Assembly (NCBI GenBank): GCA_025463765.1
Contig: JAODBC010000039.1
Coordinates: 62,001-126,000 of the forward strand
Length of the DNA: 64,000 nucleotides
Source: Subtercola sp.
Lineage (GTDB): Bacteria; Actinomycetota; Actinomycetes; Actinomycetales; Microbacteriaceae
Reading direction: 5' to 3'
The notes under the pieces are model-generated. The model saw only the letters and a list, made by a program, of their open reading frames with translations, ran no database searches and was not told the DNA's origin. Position 1 is the first letter of the stretch. Each line of letters begins with the position of its first letter. Shown here one piece after another: positions 23,830 through 32,785 of this stretch. Position numbers and translations under genes: made by a program.

Positions 23830-26738
23830 TTCTTCGGTGCGGCCTTTCGCGCGGGCGCCTTACGTGCCGGCGTCGTGGCTCGTTTTGCGGTGGTGCGCGG
23901 CTTCGCCGGACCCTTCGCACGCTTGTCGGCGAGAAGCTGAACCGCGCGATCGAAGTCGATCTCTTCGATCGTCTCGGCCTTCGGAATCGTGGCATTCGTC
24001 ACACCGTCAGTCACATAGGCGCCGAACCGGCCGTCTTTGATCTTGATGGCTTTGCCGCTTTCAGGGTCTGGCTTCTCGAAGTCTTTCAAAGCACTGGATG
24101 CCCGGCGAGCGCCGTACTTCGGCTGAGCAAAGAGTTCGAGAGCACCGGGCAGGTCGATATCGAAGATGAGGTCTTCGTTTTCGAGCGATCGCGTGTCGGA
24201 TCCACGCTTGAGGTACGGGCCGAACTTGCCGTTCTGCGCGGTGATCGGCTCGTGAAGTTCGGGGTCTTCACCGACGGTACGCGGAAGTTCGAGGAGCTTG
24301 AGCGCGGTATCGAGGTCGATCGACGCCAGATCCATCGTCTTGAACAGCGACGCCGTTCGCGGCTTGGCGGCCGCGGCGGCCTTGGTTGTCTTCTTCGCGG
24401 GAGCCTTTTTGGCCGGAGCCTTGGCGGTGGCCTCGGTCGTCGTCGCCGTTGCGGCCGCTGCGGCGGCCACCTTCGCCCGTGCAGCTTTCGTTGTCGGGGC
24501 CGTCGTCGCAGCCGGCTCGGCGAGTAGCCCGGCTGCAGCCTCGGCGAGGGCGATCGTCGCCTCCATGTCGACCACGGGTTCTGGCTCGAGCTCGGTGACA
24601 TAGGGGCCGAAGCGGCCGTCTTTCGCCACGATGTTCTTGCCGTTGGCCGGGTTGACTCCGATGACACGATCGGTGACGACGGGTGCCTCGATGAGTTCGA
24701 TGGCTTTGGCGAGGGTGAGTTCATCCGGAGCCAGCTCCGGCGGAATGTTCACTCGCCGTGGCGGCGAGACCTCACCCGTAGCAGGGTCGGCTGTCGCCGT
24801 GTCGTTCACCTCGAGGTAGGGGCCGTACTTGCCGATTCGAAGCGTGATCTCGTCGGAAAGCGCAATGGAGTTGATGGCACGGGCGTCGATGTCACCGAGG
24901 TTGTCGATCACGTCGCGCAGACCCTTGTGCTCTTCGTTTCCGAAGTAGAAGCCGTTGAGCCAGTCGACTCGGTCTTCTTCGCCGCCTGCGATCTTGTCGA
25001 GGTCTGACTCGAGTTCGGCCGTGAACTCGTAGTTGACGAGTTCGGCGAAATACTCTTCGAGCAGCCGCACCACCGAGAAGGCGATCCAGTTGGGTACGAG
25101 CGCTTGCCCACGGGGCGTGACGTAGCCGCGATCGATGATGGTGGAGATGATCGAGGCGTACGTCGAGGGGCGCCCGATTCCCAGCTCATCGAGGGTCTTG
25201 ACCAGGCTCGCTTCGGTGTAGCGCGGGGGCGGGCTGGTCTCGTGGCCGGCGGCATCGACCGTGATGGCCTTCAGCTGCTGACCGGCGACGAGCGGCGGCA
25301 ACTTCGACTCGGTGGGCTCCGACGGAGCGTTGCGCTCTTCGTCGCGGCTCTCTTCGTAGGCCAGCATGAAGCCGCGGAACGTGATGACGGTTCCGCTGGC
25401 CGAGAATTCGGCGGTCGTCGACGGCGAGATCGCTTCGACGGCGGTCGGCCCGGCAGTGATGGTGACCGACGCGGTCGACCCTTTGGCGTCTGCCATCTGT
25501 GATGCGACGGTGCGCTTCCAGATGAGTTCGTAGAGCTTGAAGTCGTTGCCGCGCAGCACACTGGCCACCTGCGACGGTGTACGAAACGTCTCGCCGGCCG
25601 GTCGAACGGCTTCGTGGGCCTCTTGTGCGTTCTTGCCCTTGCCCGTGTAGAGCCGCGGCTTGTCAGGCACTGTCTCTGCGCCGTAGAGGGCGCGAGCCTG
25701 GGTGCGGGCGGCATTCAACGCCTGCTGCGACAGTGCGGGTGAATCGGTACGCATATACGTTATGTAGCCGTTTTCATAGAGCGTCTGCGCCACGCTCATC
25801 GTCTGCCGAGCCGAGAATCGCAGCTTTCGCGCGGCCTCCTGCTGCAGCGTCGATGTAGTGAAGGGCGCCGCGGGGCGCCGGGTATACGGCTTCGACTCGA
25901 CGCTGGCGACCTGGATGTTCACGCTCGGGTCGGCGAGGGCCTCGGCCAGCGCCGTTGCCTGGGTCTCGCCCAGCAAGGTCGCCTTGCTCTTCAGCGAACC
26001 GGATTCGTCGAAGTCGCGGCCGGTGGCGATGCGGTCCCCGTTCACGCGCACGAGGCGTGCACCGAAGTGCACCGATTCCGCCTCGGATGCGGTAGCGGCG
26101 TCTGCGAGTACGGCACTCAGATCCCAGTAGCTCGCGGCGGTGAAGGCGAGACGTTCGCGCTCGCGCTCGACGACGAGCCGGGTGGCAGCTGACTGAACAC
26201 GGCCGGCAGAGAGGCCGGGGCCTACCTTGCGCCAGAGAACGGGCGATACCTCGTAGCCGTAGAGGCGGTCGAGAATGCGCCGCGTCTCTTGAGCATCGAC
26301 AAGAGCTTCATCGATGTCACGCGTGTTGTCTCGGGCGTGCTCGATGGCCTCTTTCGTGATCTCGTGAAAGACCATGCGGCGCACGGGAACTTTGGGCTTC
26401 AAGACCTCGAGCAGGTGCCAGGCGATGGCCTCACCCTCGCGGTCTTCATCAGTTGCGAGATAGAGCTCGTCGGCGTTCGCCAGCGCCTTCTTCAGCTCGG
26501 CAACGGTTTTTCTCTTCTCGGCAGACACCACATAGTACGGAGCGAAACCGTTCTCGACATCGACGGAGAATTTGCCGAGCGAGCCCTTCTTCAGCTCGGG
26601 AGGCAGGTTTTTGGGCTCGACGAGGTCTCGAATGTGGCCGACCGAGGCTTGCACCTCGTATCCATCGCCCAGGTACTGGGCGATGGACTTCACCTTGGTG
26701 GGCGACTCGACGATTACGAGCTTTCTCGGGCCTGGCAC
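23826..26738 (-). CDS. topA: DNA topoisomerase I
   Basis: Type IA topoisomerase that relaxes negative supercoils. The Toprim domain begins KLVIVESPTKVKSIAQYLG, with the acidic metal site LATDEDREGEAIAWHL (~95-110). The active tyrosine lies in YITYMRTDSP (~328). LPPLVAGQ, YTEASLVKTLDELGIGRPSTYA and RGQALVPNW are family markers. The C-terminal part has the actinobacterial repeats (for example GRFGPYVT, KFGPYLKRG, RFGAYVTDG) and no zinc fingers. It is interrupted by an Ala/Lys/Thr-rich linker around residues 745-800 and ends in a Lys/Arg/Ala-rich tail, a feature known from actinobacterial TopA to help processivity. GTG at 26738 follows AGGAG by five bases. Confidence 0.95.
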   Translation of the reverse strand: MPGPRKLVIVESPTKVKSIAQYLGDGYEVQASVGHIRDLVEPKNLPPELKKGSLGKFSVDVENGFAPYYVVSAEKRKTVAELKKALANADELYLATDEDREGEAIAWHLLEVLKPKVPVRRMVFHEITKEAIEHARDNTRDIDEALVDAQETRRILDRLYGYEVSPVLWRKVGPGLSAGRVQSAATRLVVERERERLAFTAASYWDLSAVLADAATASEAESVHFGARLVRVNGDRIATGRDFDESGSLKSKATLLGETQATALAEALADPSVNIQVASVESKPYTRRPAAPFTTSTLQQEAARKLRFSARQTMSVAQTLYENGYITYMRTDSPALSQQALNAARTQARALYGAETVPDKPRLYTGKGKNAQEAHEAVRPAGETFRTPSQVASVLRGNDFKLYELIWKRTVASQMADAKGSTASVTITAGPTAVEAISPSTTAEFSASGTVITFRGFMLAYEESRDEERNAPSEPTESKLPPLVAGQQLKAITVDAAGHETSPPPRYTEASLVKTLDELGIGRPSTYASIISTIIDRGYVTPRGQALVPNWIAFSVVRLLEEYFAELVNYEFTAELESDLDKIAGGEEDRVDWLNGFYFGNEEHKGLRDVIDNLGDIDARAINSIALSDEITLRIGKYGPYLEVNDTATADPATGEVSPPRRVNIPPELAPDELTLAKAIELIEAPVVTDRVIGVNPANGKNIVAKDGRFGPYVTELEPEPVVDMEATIALAEAAAGLLAEPAATTAPTTKAARAKVAAAAAATATTTEATAKAPAKKAPAKKTTKAAAAAKPRTASLFKTMDLASIDLDTALKLLELPRTVGEDPELHEPITAQNGKFGPYLKRGSDTRSLENEDLIFDIDLPGALELFAQPKYGARRASSALKDFEKPDPESGKAIKIKDGRFGAYVTDGVTNATIPKAETIEEIDFDRAVQLLADKRAKGPAKPRTTAKRATTPARKAPARKAAPKK

Positions 26739-26881
26739 GGGCGCTCCTACAACAACGATTGGGGGTTCTCGGGGGTCGAACGGCAGATTCGACCGTCAGG
26801 CACACCATACACACCCTGTGCCCTGCATTGCCTAATCGACTCTTCGGTTCATCTATTCCTCTTATATGCAAATGGCCGATT

Positions 26882-27316
26882 TCACCTGTGCTGCATGTGC
26901 ATCCTCGAATCGTGCGTGCTCGAATCGTGGATGCTCGAATCGTGGATGCTCGCATCGCCCTGCACGGAGGGCAACAGCTCCGGCGGGCCGGCCCTGGCCC
27001 TCCCGGTCACCTGCATGCCGAGAACAGCACGCGACACGATCACGGAAACTACCTCACCGTCGGCCCGGCACGAATCGAGCGTCGCGCCGTCGAGTTCTGC
27101 CGCCCGAGCCGCCTGCTCGCACGGGTAGCCCGCAATCGCACCCGAGGCGACGTCGGCGGCAGCCAGCGCGGCCGACTCCGCCGCGGCCTGAACACCGTGC
27201 TTGAGCGAGATGGCGCCGCACAAGACGAGCAGCATCGTCGCAACGCACACGGCGCCCGCCGCCACAGCGACGGCGAGCACCGAGCCGGCCCCCCGATCAT
27301 CCGCCGCCCACCTCAC
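26882..27316 (-). CDS. Rv3654c-like small secreted/membrane protein of the Tad cluster (TadG/TadE-like)
   Basis: A 144-residue protein with a short charged start (DDRGAGSVLA) leading directly into one hydrophobic helix (VAVAAGAVCVATMLLVLCGAI). It continues as a soluble domain rich in Ala with a CEQAARAAELDGATLDSC cysteine pair. This layout matches the helicase/secretion-neighbourhood TadE-like proteins (Rv3654c family) at the end of actinobacterial Tad operons. The GTG at 27316 overlaps the stop of the preceding tadE gene in a GTGA. The C-terminus is odd: it runs into a 15-bp tandem repeat encoding SIHDS-type pentapeptides and a final His/Met-rich tail, so the original stop may have been lost. 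Confidence 0.72.
   Translation of the reverse strand: MRWAADDRGAGSVLAVAVAAGAVCVATMLLVLCGAISLKHGVQAAAESAALAAADVASGAIAGYPCEQAARAAELDGATLDSCRADGEVVSVIVSRAVLGMQVTGRARAGPPELLPSVQGDASIHDSSIHDSSTHDSRMHMQHR
26904..26956. repeat. 15-bp tandem repeat at the 3' end of the TadG-like gene
   Basis: CTCGAATCGTGCGTG, CTCGAATCGTGGATG and CTCGAATCGTGGATG follow one another directly (26904-26948), and a partial fourth copy begins at 26949. Read on the minus strand they encode repeated IHDSS/THDSR pentapeptides at the C-terminus. Confidence 0.75.
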
Positions 27317-27672
27317 TTGCCACCTGCGAGAGCGCACGCTCTCGCGCTGACCCGAAGGCCGCCAGAGTCGCCGAGCCCGCCGAAAACAACGGGCGCAGAT
27401 ACGGTTGCGCAGACGAACTCGCCTTCGGTCGACGACGAGAGCTCGTGGGAGCCGGCGAGGGCGCCCGCCAGCGAGTCTGCCGCGCCTGTGGATTCGCCAC
27501 GCCCGAGGCTGCGGGCGGCCGCCGAGGCGGCATCGACGACCCTGATCTGCACTCCGGCCGCTTGCACGGCTCCCAGCATCAGGATGATGACGAGGGCGAC
27601 AGCCGGCAGCGCGGCCGCCAGCTCGGCGGTAACGGTGCCGCGGTCCTCGCGCAGCCATAGCGCGGCTCTCAT
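27313..27672 (-). CDS. TadE-like pseudopilin
   Basis: A 119-residue protein with a charged N-terminus followed by the prepilin-like stretch DRGTVTAELAAALPAVALVIILMLGAVQAAG. The TAE-LA pattern with a Glu at the fifth position of the hydrophobic segment is the hallmark of TadE-type pseudopilins, which are processed by a prepilin peptidase and assist Flp pilus assembly or secretion. The rest is a small extracytoplasmic domain. It corresponds to the Rv3655c position in the M. tuberculosis cluster. Both neighbours overlap it by four bases (27313-27316 and 27669-27672), so the cluster is one transcript. Confidence 0.82.
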   Translation of the reverse strand: MRAALWLREDRGTVTAELAAALPAVALVIILMLGAVQAAGVQIRVVDAASAAARSLGRGESTGAADSLAGALAGSHELSSSTEGEFVCATVSAPVVFGGLGDSGGLRVSARACALAGGK

Positions 27673-27884
27673 CCGGACACCGTGAGTGCACGGTGGATCA
27701 TGTCCGTCAGCATGCCGCGCACCTCATCCCCCCGCAGAATCACCACCAGCAGGCCGGCGAACCCGACCGCCGCCATCGTGGCGATGGCGTACTCGGCGGT
27801 GACGGATCCGCTGTCGTCGGCGAGCATCGCGGTGACTCGTTCGGCTCGGCCGAGGGTTCGCGGTGTGTTGATGTAATCGATCAT
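27669..27884 (-). CDS. Flp-type pilin-like protein (DUF4244)
   Basis: A 71-residue protein ending in a single hydrophobic helix after DDSGSVTAEYAIATMAAVGFAGLLVVIL. The motif G/S-TAEYA with Glu and Tyr at fixed positions is that of Flp/DUF4244 small pilins, the major subunit candidate of the Tad apparatus. ATG at 27884 follows AAGGAG by eight bases, the strongest ribosome site of the cluster, which fits a highly expressed pilin. The 67-bp gap ahead of it (27885-27951) contains a GAGTGGGTGGGT direct duplication. It is the Rv3656c counterpart. Confidence 0.85.
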   Translation of the reverse strand: MIDYINTPRTLGRAERVTAMLADDSGSVTAEYAIATMAAVGFAGLLVVILRGDEVRGMLTDMIHRALTVSG

Positions 27885-27951
27885 GCAGATTTCTCCTTGA
27901 GTGGGTGGGTGAGTGGGTGGGTGATAAGAGTGATGAGTACCAAAGAGGTGT

Positions 27952-29166
27952 TCAGAGAGCGGTGAAGGTCGATGTCACCACCGAGATGAGAAGGGGAGCG
28001 ACGCCCAGCAACATGAAGGCCGGAAGCACGCAGAGCCCCAGCGGCAGCATCAGGCGCACGGCAAGCGCCGCAGCACGCGTCTGACTTGCGGTCAAGGCTT
28101 CTCGACGCGCCTGGGCCGCCTCGGCACGCAACAACTCCGCAGCGGGTACGCCCGCCCGCTCGGCGAGCTCGAGAACATCGTCAAGCCGCCGACGTTCGGT
28201 CGGCGACACGAGATGGGCTGAATCCACCGCACGCTCGGCGATCTGACGGGCGCGCGAAAGCGATGCTCCACCGCTCATGGCGACGGCCATCAGGTCGAGA
28301 GAGAGCCCCGATGACACGTGCCGCGGTTGTGCGGCCCTGACGAGCAGCGCATTCCACCGCGACGAGACGAGGAGAAGGGCACTGCCAGCGACGAGACAGA
28401 CGACTCCAGGAACCGTGGCGAACAGGGTGTGCACGGTATCGAACCCCAGCACAGCGCCGAATGCCAGCCCCGCCACCGGGAGCAAGGTCATCATGCGCGC
28501 CGTCGCGATCGGCGCCGCGAGCGCCACCTCGACCGTGCGCCGCACATCGCCGACCTCGACCAGGGTCTTCGAGAGGTCGCGCAGACACTGGGCCAGCGGG
28601 GCGCCGCTCTCTGTTGCCACCCGCCAGGCCGCTGCGACGAGCATCCACGCCTGCCGGCTGTGCGCGGAACAGACGTTCGCTGCGGCGGCGATGGCCTCGT
28701 CGATGGGGGCGCCGTCGCCGACGGCGCCGGCCACGCGGCGCACCACCTCGTTCTGCGCGGCGGATTCGATCGGCACAGCCGCGCCGGGAGCCGCGCCGGC
28801 GGCCGCGCCGGAGGCGTTTGCGCGACCGGAAACGCTCGCCGAGCCAGACGCTCCGATCGCATCGGTGACGCCCGCCACGACAGCTCCGCGGCCGACGCCC
28901 CTGCGTGATGCCTCGGCCAGATAACGCCACGCCCGTGCGGGTGGGACGCCTGCTTCGAGAAGAACCGCGAGCCTCTGCACACTCGACGAAACAGCCTGGG
29001 TCTGCGCCGCCTGCGACTGAGATCGAGATCGAGACCGAGACCGAGATCGAGACCGAGACCGATCGGCACCGCCAACGCGGCCGGCACCGAAGGCGGTGCC
29101 GGAGGCACGGCCGTCGCCGACTCCGCTGCCGTCGCGCAAGGCCGCTCCCCTATTCTCGTCAGACAT
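27952..29166 (-). CDS. Type II secretion F-domain protein, TadB/TadC-like, with Ser-Arg repeat
   Basis: The membrane platform protein of the Tad machine. After a soluble N-terminus with a conspicuous (Ser-Arg)n run (residues ~35-50), the T2SSF domain follows: VQRLAVLLEAGVPPARAWRYLAE, a central amphipathic region, the LRDLSKTLVEVGDVRRTVEVALAAPIATARMM segment, then three or more membrane helices and a second F-like region (RRLDDVLELAERAGVPAAELLR...LPLGLCVLPAFMLLGVAPLL). M. tuberculosis has two F-domain genes here (Rv3657c and Rv3658c); only one is present in this window, longer than either. The region ~100-130 is a Gly/Ala/Ser low-complexity insertion. It overlaps the end of tadA by eight bases. 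Confidence 0.78.
   Translation of the reverse strand: MSDENRGAALRDGSGVGDGRASGTAFGAGRVGGADRSRSRSRSRSRSRSQSQAAQTQAVSSSVQRLAVLLEAGVPPARAWRYLAEASRRGVGRGAVVAGVTDAIGASGSASVSGRANASGAAAGAAPGAAVPIESAAQNEVVRRVAGAVGDGAPIDEAIAAAANVCSAHSRQAWMLVAAAWRVATESGAPLAQCLRDLSKTLVEVGDVRRTVEVALAAPIATARMMTLLPVAGLAFGAVLGFDTVHTLFATVPGVVCLVAGSALLLVSSRWNALLVRAAQPRHVSSGLSLDLMAVAMSGGASLSRARQIAERAVDSAHLVSPTERRRLDDVLELAERAGVPAAELLRAEAAQARREALTASQTRAAALAVRLMLPLGLCVLPAFMLLGVAPLLISVVTSTFTAL
29019..29066. repeat. Hexanucleotide repeat coding the Ser-Arg run of TadB
   Basis: About eight hexamers of GAGATC/GAGACC follow one another. On the minus strand they read as alternating Arg and Ser codons. The array is in frame, and it is the type of short repeat prone to slippage in steps of two residues. 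Confidence 0.75.
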
Positions 29167-30343
29167 GGCGGCCCGCGCTCGTTCGTATGCCCCCGATGTC
29201 GTAAGGAGATGAGCCGACGAGACGGCCCTGGGGCCATACCCTCGCTACTGGTCCGGGCGGCGGCGGTGGAGGAGGCGGCGGTGCCGGGTCTTCGATGACG
29301 ACGAGGCGGTCCCGGGCATCCAGTTCGAGTCGGCCGATCTGTGCAAGTCTGCGGCGATTCCCGATGCGTTCGAGGTGAAAGACGACGTTGATTGCGCTCA
29401 CCGCTTGGCGCGCCACCGCCTGAGGCTGCAGAGCCGCGAGTGCACCCATCGCCTCGATGCGCGCCGCCACATCGTGAAGAGAGTTCGCGTGCAGGGTTCC
29501 GGCTCCCCCGTCGTGCCCGGTGTTCAACGCCGAGAGCAGTTCACGAATCTCGGCGCCACGGCACTCGCCGAGTACGAGGCGGTCAGGGCGCATGCGCAAT
29601 GCCTCGCGCAGCAACCGCTCGAGCGAGATCTCGCCGGCGCCTTCGAGGTTTGCCTGCCGGGCTTCGAGTGCCACGAAATGTGGATGCTCGACTCGAAGCT
29701 CGGAGACGTCTTCGATGGCCACGATTCGCTCGCGGTGCGGTGCTTCGGAGAGCAGGGCAGACAGAAGGGTCGTCTTGCCACACCCGCCCGCACCGGTGAT
29801 GAGCATGTTCGAACGGGCCTTTACATGATTGCGGACCAGTTCGAGCTGACGCTCGTCGGAGAAGAAGCCTCGCCCGTCGAGGTCGTCGAGGCTCAACCGC
29901 CCAGCTGCCGGCACGCGCAGAGAAATGACAGTGCCTTTGGGTGCTGCCGGCGGCAAGACTGCGTGCAGCCGCACTCCGTCATGCAGACGCACGTCGACGC
30001 ACGGATTCGCTTCGTCGATGTGCCGGCCGCCCAGCGAAATGAGTCGTACGGCGAGTTGTCGCAGCTCTGCTTCACCGGGACACGACCACGTCTCATCACG
30101 GCAGAGCCCCTCGCCGCGATCGAACCAGAGATCGTTCGGCCCGTTGATGAACACGTCGGTCACTGCCCGATCTCGCAAATAGGCAGCCAGAGGGCCGAAG
30201 TCGTCGGTGCCGACACGTTCTTCTGCCGCGGGGAGCGCCACGCGCGGGGTGATCGAAGACGCATCGGATAGCGACGACGCGGCGGGCGGGCGGCCGTGCT
30301 GAGAACGTGAAGCGACGAAAGGAGCGAAGTGAGTCGATGTCAT
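29159..30343 (-). CDS. TadA/CpaF-type secretion ATPase
   Basis: The hexameric ATPase that powers Tad pilus assembly. Landmarks are FGPLAAYLRDRAVTDVFINGPNDLWFDRG (N-terminal domain), Walker A ITGAGGCGKTTLLSALL (~190), the Asp box AIEDVSELR, the RPDRLVLGECRGAEIRELLSALNTGHDGG Walker B/His box region (~270) and GTLHANSLHDVAARIEAM. This is the GSPII_E type used in Tad clusters (Rv3659c counterpart). The C-terminal tail contains a run of nine prolines. ATG at 30343 is the most reasonable start, giving 394 residues, although its ribosome site is weak. No TadZ/septum-site-like gene precedes it, unlike in M. tuberculosis. The gene overlaps tadB by eight bases. Confidence 0.88.
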   Translation of the reverse strand: MTSTHFAPFVASRSQHGRPPAASSLSDASSITPRVALPAAEERVGTDDFGPLAAYLRDRAVTDVFINGPNDLWFDRGEGLCRDETWSCPGEAELRQLAVRLISLGGRHIDEANPCVDVRLHDGVRLHAVLPPAAPKGTVISLRVPAAGRLSLDDLDGRGFFSDERQLELVRNHVKARSNMLITGAGGCGKTTLLSALLSEAPHRERIVAIEDVSELRVEHPHFVALEARQANLEGAGEISLERLLREALRMRPDRLVLGECRGAEIRELLSALNTGHDGGAGTLHANSLHDVAARIEAMGALAALQPQAVARQAVSAINVVFHLERIGNRRRLAQIGRLELDARDRLVVIEDPAPPPPPPPPPGPVARVWPQGRLVGSSPYDIGGIRTSAGRHV

Positions 30344-30539
30344 GCTGCGACAGTAGGCAACACCGCTCGCGCAGACTCCGCCGTGACGACCATCTGTGCA
30401 GAAGCCCCGAAACCATGCGGCTGTGCAGAACTCCGCACCAGAACTCCGCACCAGGCTGCGCGGCGGCGAAGGCGGCGTGTACGGCCTCGACGGCCCAGAG
30501 AGAACGGCGCCGGGCAAAAGCGGCCGTTAAATGAAGGGG

Positions 30540-30570
30540 GCGGCACCATTTGGGGGAAAAGGTGCCGCCG
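30540..30570. promoter_or_regulatory. 9-bp perfect hairpin in the tadA-acs intergenic region
   Basis: GGCGGCACC (30540-30548) and GGTGCCGCC (30562-30570) enclose ATTTGGGGGAAAA. It lies ~220 bp before acs and ~200 bp before tadA, in the 445-bp divergent interval 30344-30788. That interval also has an AGAACTCCGCACC duplication (30427-30452) and one more copy of GGCGGCGTGTACG (30470-30482), the loop sequence of hairpins A and B. I see no gene in the interval. It must contain both promoters. Confidence 0.4.
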
Positions 30571-30788
30571 TAGCACCGCATGATTGGGGGGAATCAGTGT
30601 TGCGGTGCATCCAAGCCATAATCGACTTGGTAGCTAAGAGTTTACCTATCCGAAACATGCGCGCAAACCCCATCAGAGAATTCCCAGCATTTCGCAATCG
30701 ACGCACAGGTTCACGCTCGCAATGAGACGCAGCACCCCGCTACGTCGGTGCGGCAGAATGTGAGAGCGAGCAGTTCAAAGGAGCACAA

Positions 30789-32774
30789 ATGGCGGCCGAC
30801 GGCAACATCGACAATCTTCTGCACGAGACGCGCAGATTCGCGCCGAGCGAGCAATTTCAGGCGAACGCCGTCGCGCACGCCGATCTCTACGAGAACGCGG
30901 CGAAAGACCTGCCGGCCTTCTGGGGCGACCAGTCGCGCGAGCTGCTGCACTGGCACACTCCGTTCACCACAACGCTGAACTGGAGCAACCCGCCCTTCGC
31001 CCAGTGGTTCGAAGACGGCGAGCTGAACGTCGCCTACAACTGCCTCGATCGGCACGTCGAGGCAGGCAACGGCGATCGCATCGCCCTCAACTGGGAGGGC
31101 GAGCCCGGCGACAGCGCCACGTACACATACTCGGAATTGACCCAAGCGGTCAAGAAGGCCGCGAACGTGCTGCTGGGCCTCGGCGTCTCGCGCGGCGATC
31201 GCGTCGCCATCTATCTGCCGATGATTCCCGAAGCAGTCATCTCCATGCTTGCTGTCGCACGCATCGGGGCCGTTCACTCCGTCGTCTTCGGCGGGTTCAG
31301 CGCCGAGAGCCTTCGAGCCCGCATCGATGACGCCGCCGCGAAGCTCGTCATCACGGCCGACGGTGGCTGGCGCAAGGGCAAGGTGTCCGCCCTCAAACCG
31401 GCCGTCGACGCGTCACTCACAATCGGCGGAATAGAGAATCCATCCACAGTCGAGCACGTTCTCGTGGTCAGACGCGGAGACAACGACATAGATTGGGCCG
31501 AAGGGCGCGACCTCTGGTGGCACGAGCGGATGGCTGCGGCCGACACCGAACACGAAGCACAGCCGTTCCCCGCAGAGACTCCCCTGTTCATCCTCTACAC
31601 CAGCGGAACGACCGGCAAACCGAAAGGAATACTTCACACAAGCGGCGGCTACCTCACGCAGGTCGCTTTCACTCACAAGAACGTCTTCGATCTACGCCCC
31701 GAAACCGATGTCTACTGGTCGACGGCCGACGTCGGCTGGATCACGGGCCACAGCTACGTCGTCTACGGCCCGCTCGCCAACGGCGCCACCCAGGTGATCT
31801 ACGAAGGCACCCCCGACTCGCCGCATGCGGGCCGGTGGTGGGAGATCATCCAGAAGTACGGCGTCACCATTCTGTACGCGGCGCCGACGGCCATCCGCAC
31901 CTTCATGAAGCTCGGGCGCCACATTCCCGACCAGTTCGACCTGACGAGCCTGCGTGTTCTCGGCTCGGTGGGCGAGCCGATCAACCCCGAAGCCTGGGTC
32001 TGGTACCGCGACGTCATCGGGAGCGGAACCACCCCGGTGGTCGACACCTGGTGGCAGACCGAGACCGGTGCGATCATGGTGTCGGCGCTGCCGGGCGTCA
32101 CGACGCTCAAGCCGGGGTCGGCGCAGGTGCCTGTGCCGGGCATCCACATCGAGGTACTGGATGATCGGGGCACACCGGTGGGCAAGAACTCGGGCGGGCT
32201 GCTGGTCGTAGCCGAACCGTGGCCTTCGATGCTGCGGGGAATCTGGGGCGACCCCGATCGTTTCGTCGAGACGTACTGGAGTACCTTTCCCGGTAAATAC
32301 TTCGCCGGCGACGGGGCTCGGCTCGACCGTGACGGCGACATCTGGCTGCTCGGGCGGGTCGACGACGTGATGAACGTGTCAGGTCACCGGCTTTCGACGG
32401 CCGAGATCGAATCGTCGCTGGTGTCGCACCCGCGCGTTGCCGAGGCTGCGGTGGTCGGCGCAAGCGACGAGACGACCGGTCAGGCGGTGGTGGCCTTCGT
32501 CATCGTGCGCAGCGAGGAGCCCAGCGACAACTCCGGCGCTCCGATCGAAGACGTCGACGCCCTCGCGCAAGAGCTGCGGGCACACGTTGCCACGCAGATC
32601 GGCGCCATTGCACGCCCACGTCAGGTCTTCATCGTGGCCGAGTTGCCGAAAACCCGGTCGGGCAAGATCATGCGGCGCCTTCTGCGCGACCTCGCGGAGG
32701 GCCGGGAGATCGGCGACACCACCACCCTCGCCGACACCCAAGTGATGACCGTGATCAGCGCCAGCGTCGGCTGA
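30789..32774 (+). CDS. acs: Acetyl-CoA synthetase (AMP-forming acetate-CoA ligase)
   Basis: Activates acetate to acetyl-AMP and then acetyl-CoA. The core adenylation motif is LYTSGTTGKPKGI (residue ~275). WSTADVGWITGHSYVVYGPLANGAT, the WWQTETGA A5 motif (~425) and the GRVDDVMNVSGHRLSTAEIES A8 hinge follow. The catalytic, acetylatable Lys is in PKTRSGKIMRRLLRD near residue 626. FQANAVAHADLYENAAKDLPAFWGDQ at the N-terminus is the acetyl-CoA-synthetase-specific domain, and 661 residues is typical. AAAGGAG lies six bases before the ATG. Divergent orientation to the Tad cluster matches M. tuberculosis acs (Rv3667). The conserved Lys suggests control by a Pat/sirtuin-type acetylation system, which is not in this window. 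Confidence 0.96.
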   Translation: MAADGNIDNLLHETRRFAPSEQFQANAVAHADLYENAAKDLPAFWGDQSRELLHWHTPFTTTLNWSNPPFAQWFEDGELNVAYNCLDRHVEAGNGDRIALNWEGEPGDSATYTYSELTQAVKKAANVLLGLGVSRGDRVAIYLPMIPEAVISMLAVARIGAVHSVVFGGFSAESLRARIDDAAAKLVITADGGWRKGKVSALKPAVDASLTIGGIENPSTVEHVLVVRRGDNDIDWAEGRDLWWHERMAAADTEHEAQPFPAETPLFILYTSGTTGKPKGILHTSGGYLTQVAFTHKNVFDLRPETDVYWSTADVGWITGHSYVVYGPLANGATQVIYEGTPDSPHAGRWWEIIQKYGVTILYAAPTAIRTFMKLGRHIPDQFDLTSLRVLGSVGEPINPEAWVWYRDVIGSGTTPVVDTWWQTETGAIMVSALPGVTTLKPGSAQVPVPGIHIEVLDDRGTPVGKNSGGLLVVAEPWPSMLRGIWGDPDRFVETYWSTFPGKYFAGDGARLDRDGDIWLLGRVDDVMNVSGHRLSTAEIESSLVSHPRVAEAAVVGASDETTGQAVVAFVIVRSEEPSDNSGAPIEDVDALAQELRAHVATQIGAIARPRQVFIVAELPKTRSGKIMRRLLRDLAEGREIGDTTTLADTQVMTVISASVG

Positions 32775-32785
32775 GGGCCCTTCCG

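Noticed and set aside
26904-26956. Possible CRISPR or operator array
   Set aside because: The 15-bp units are directly adjacent without spacers and lie in a coding end. None of the tandem arrays in the window has CRISPR-like spacers, and no cas gene is present.
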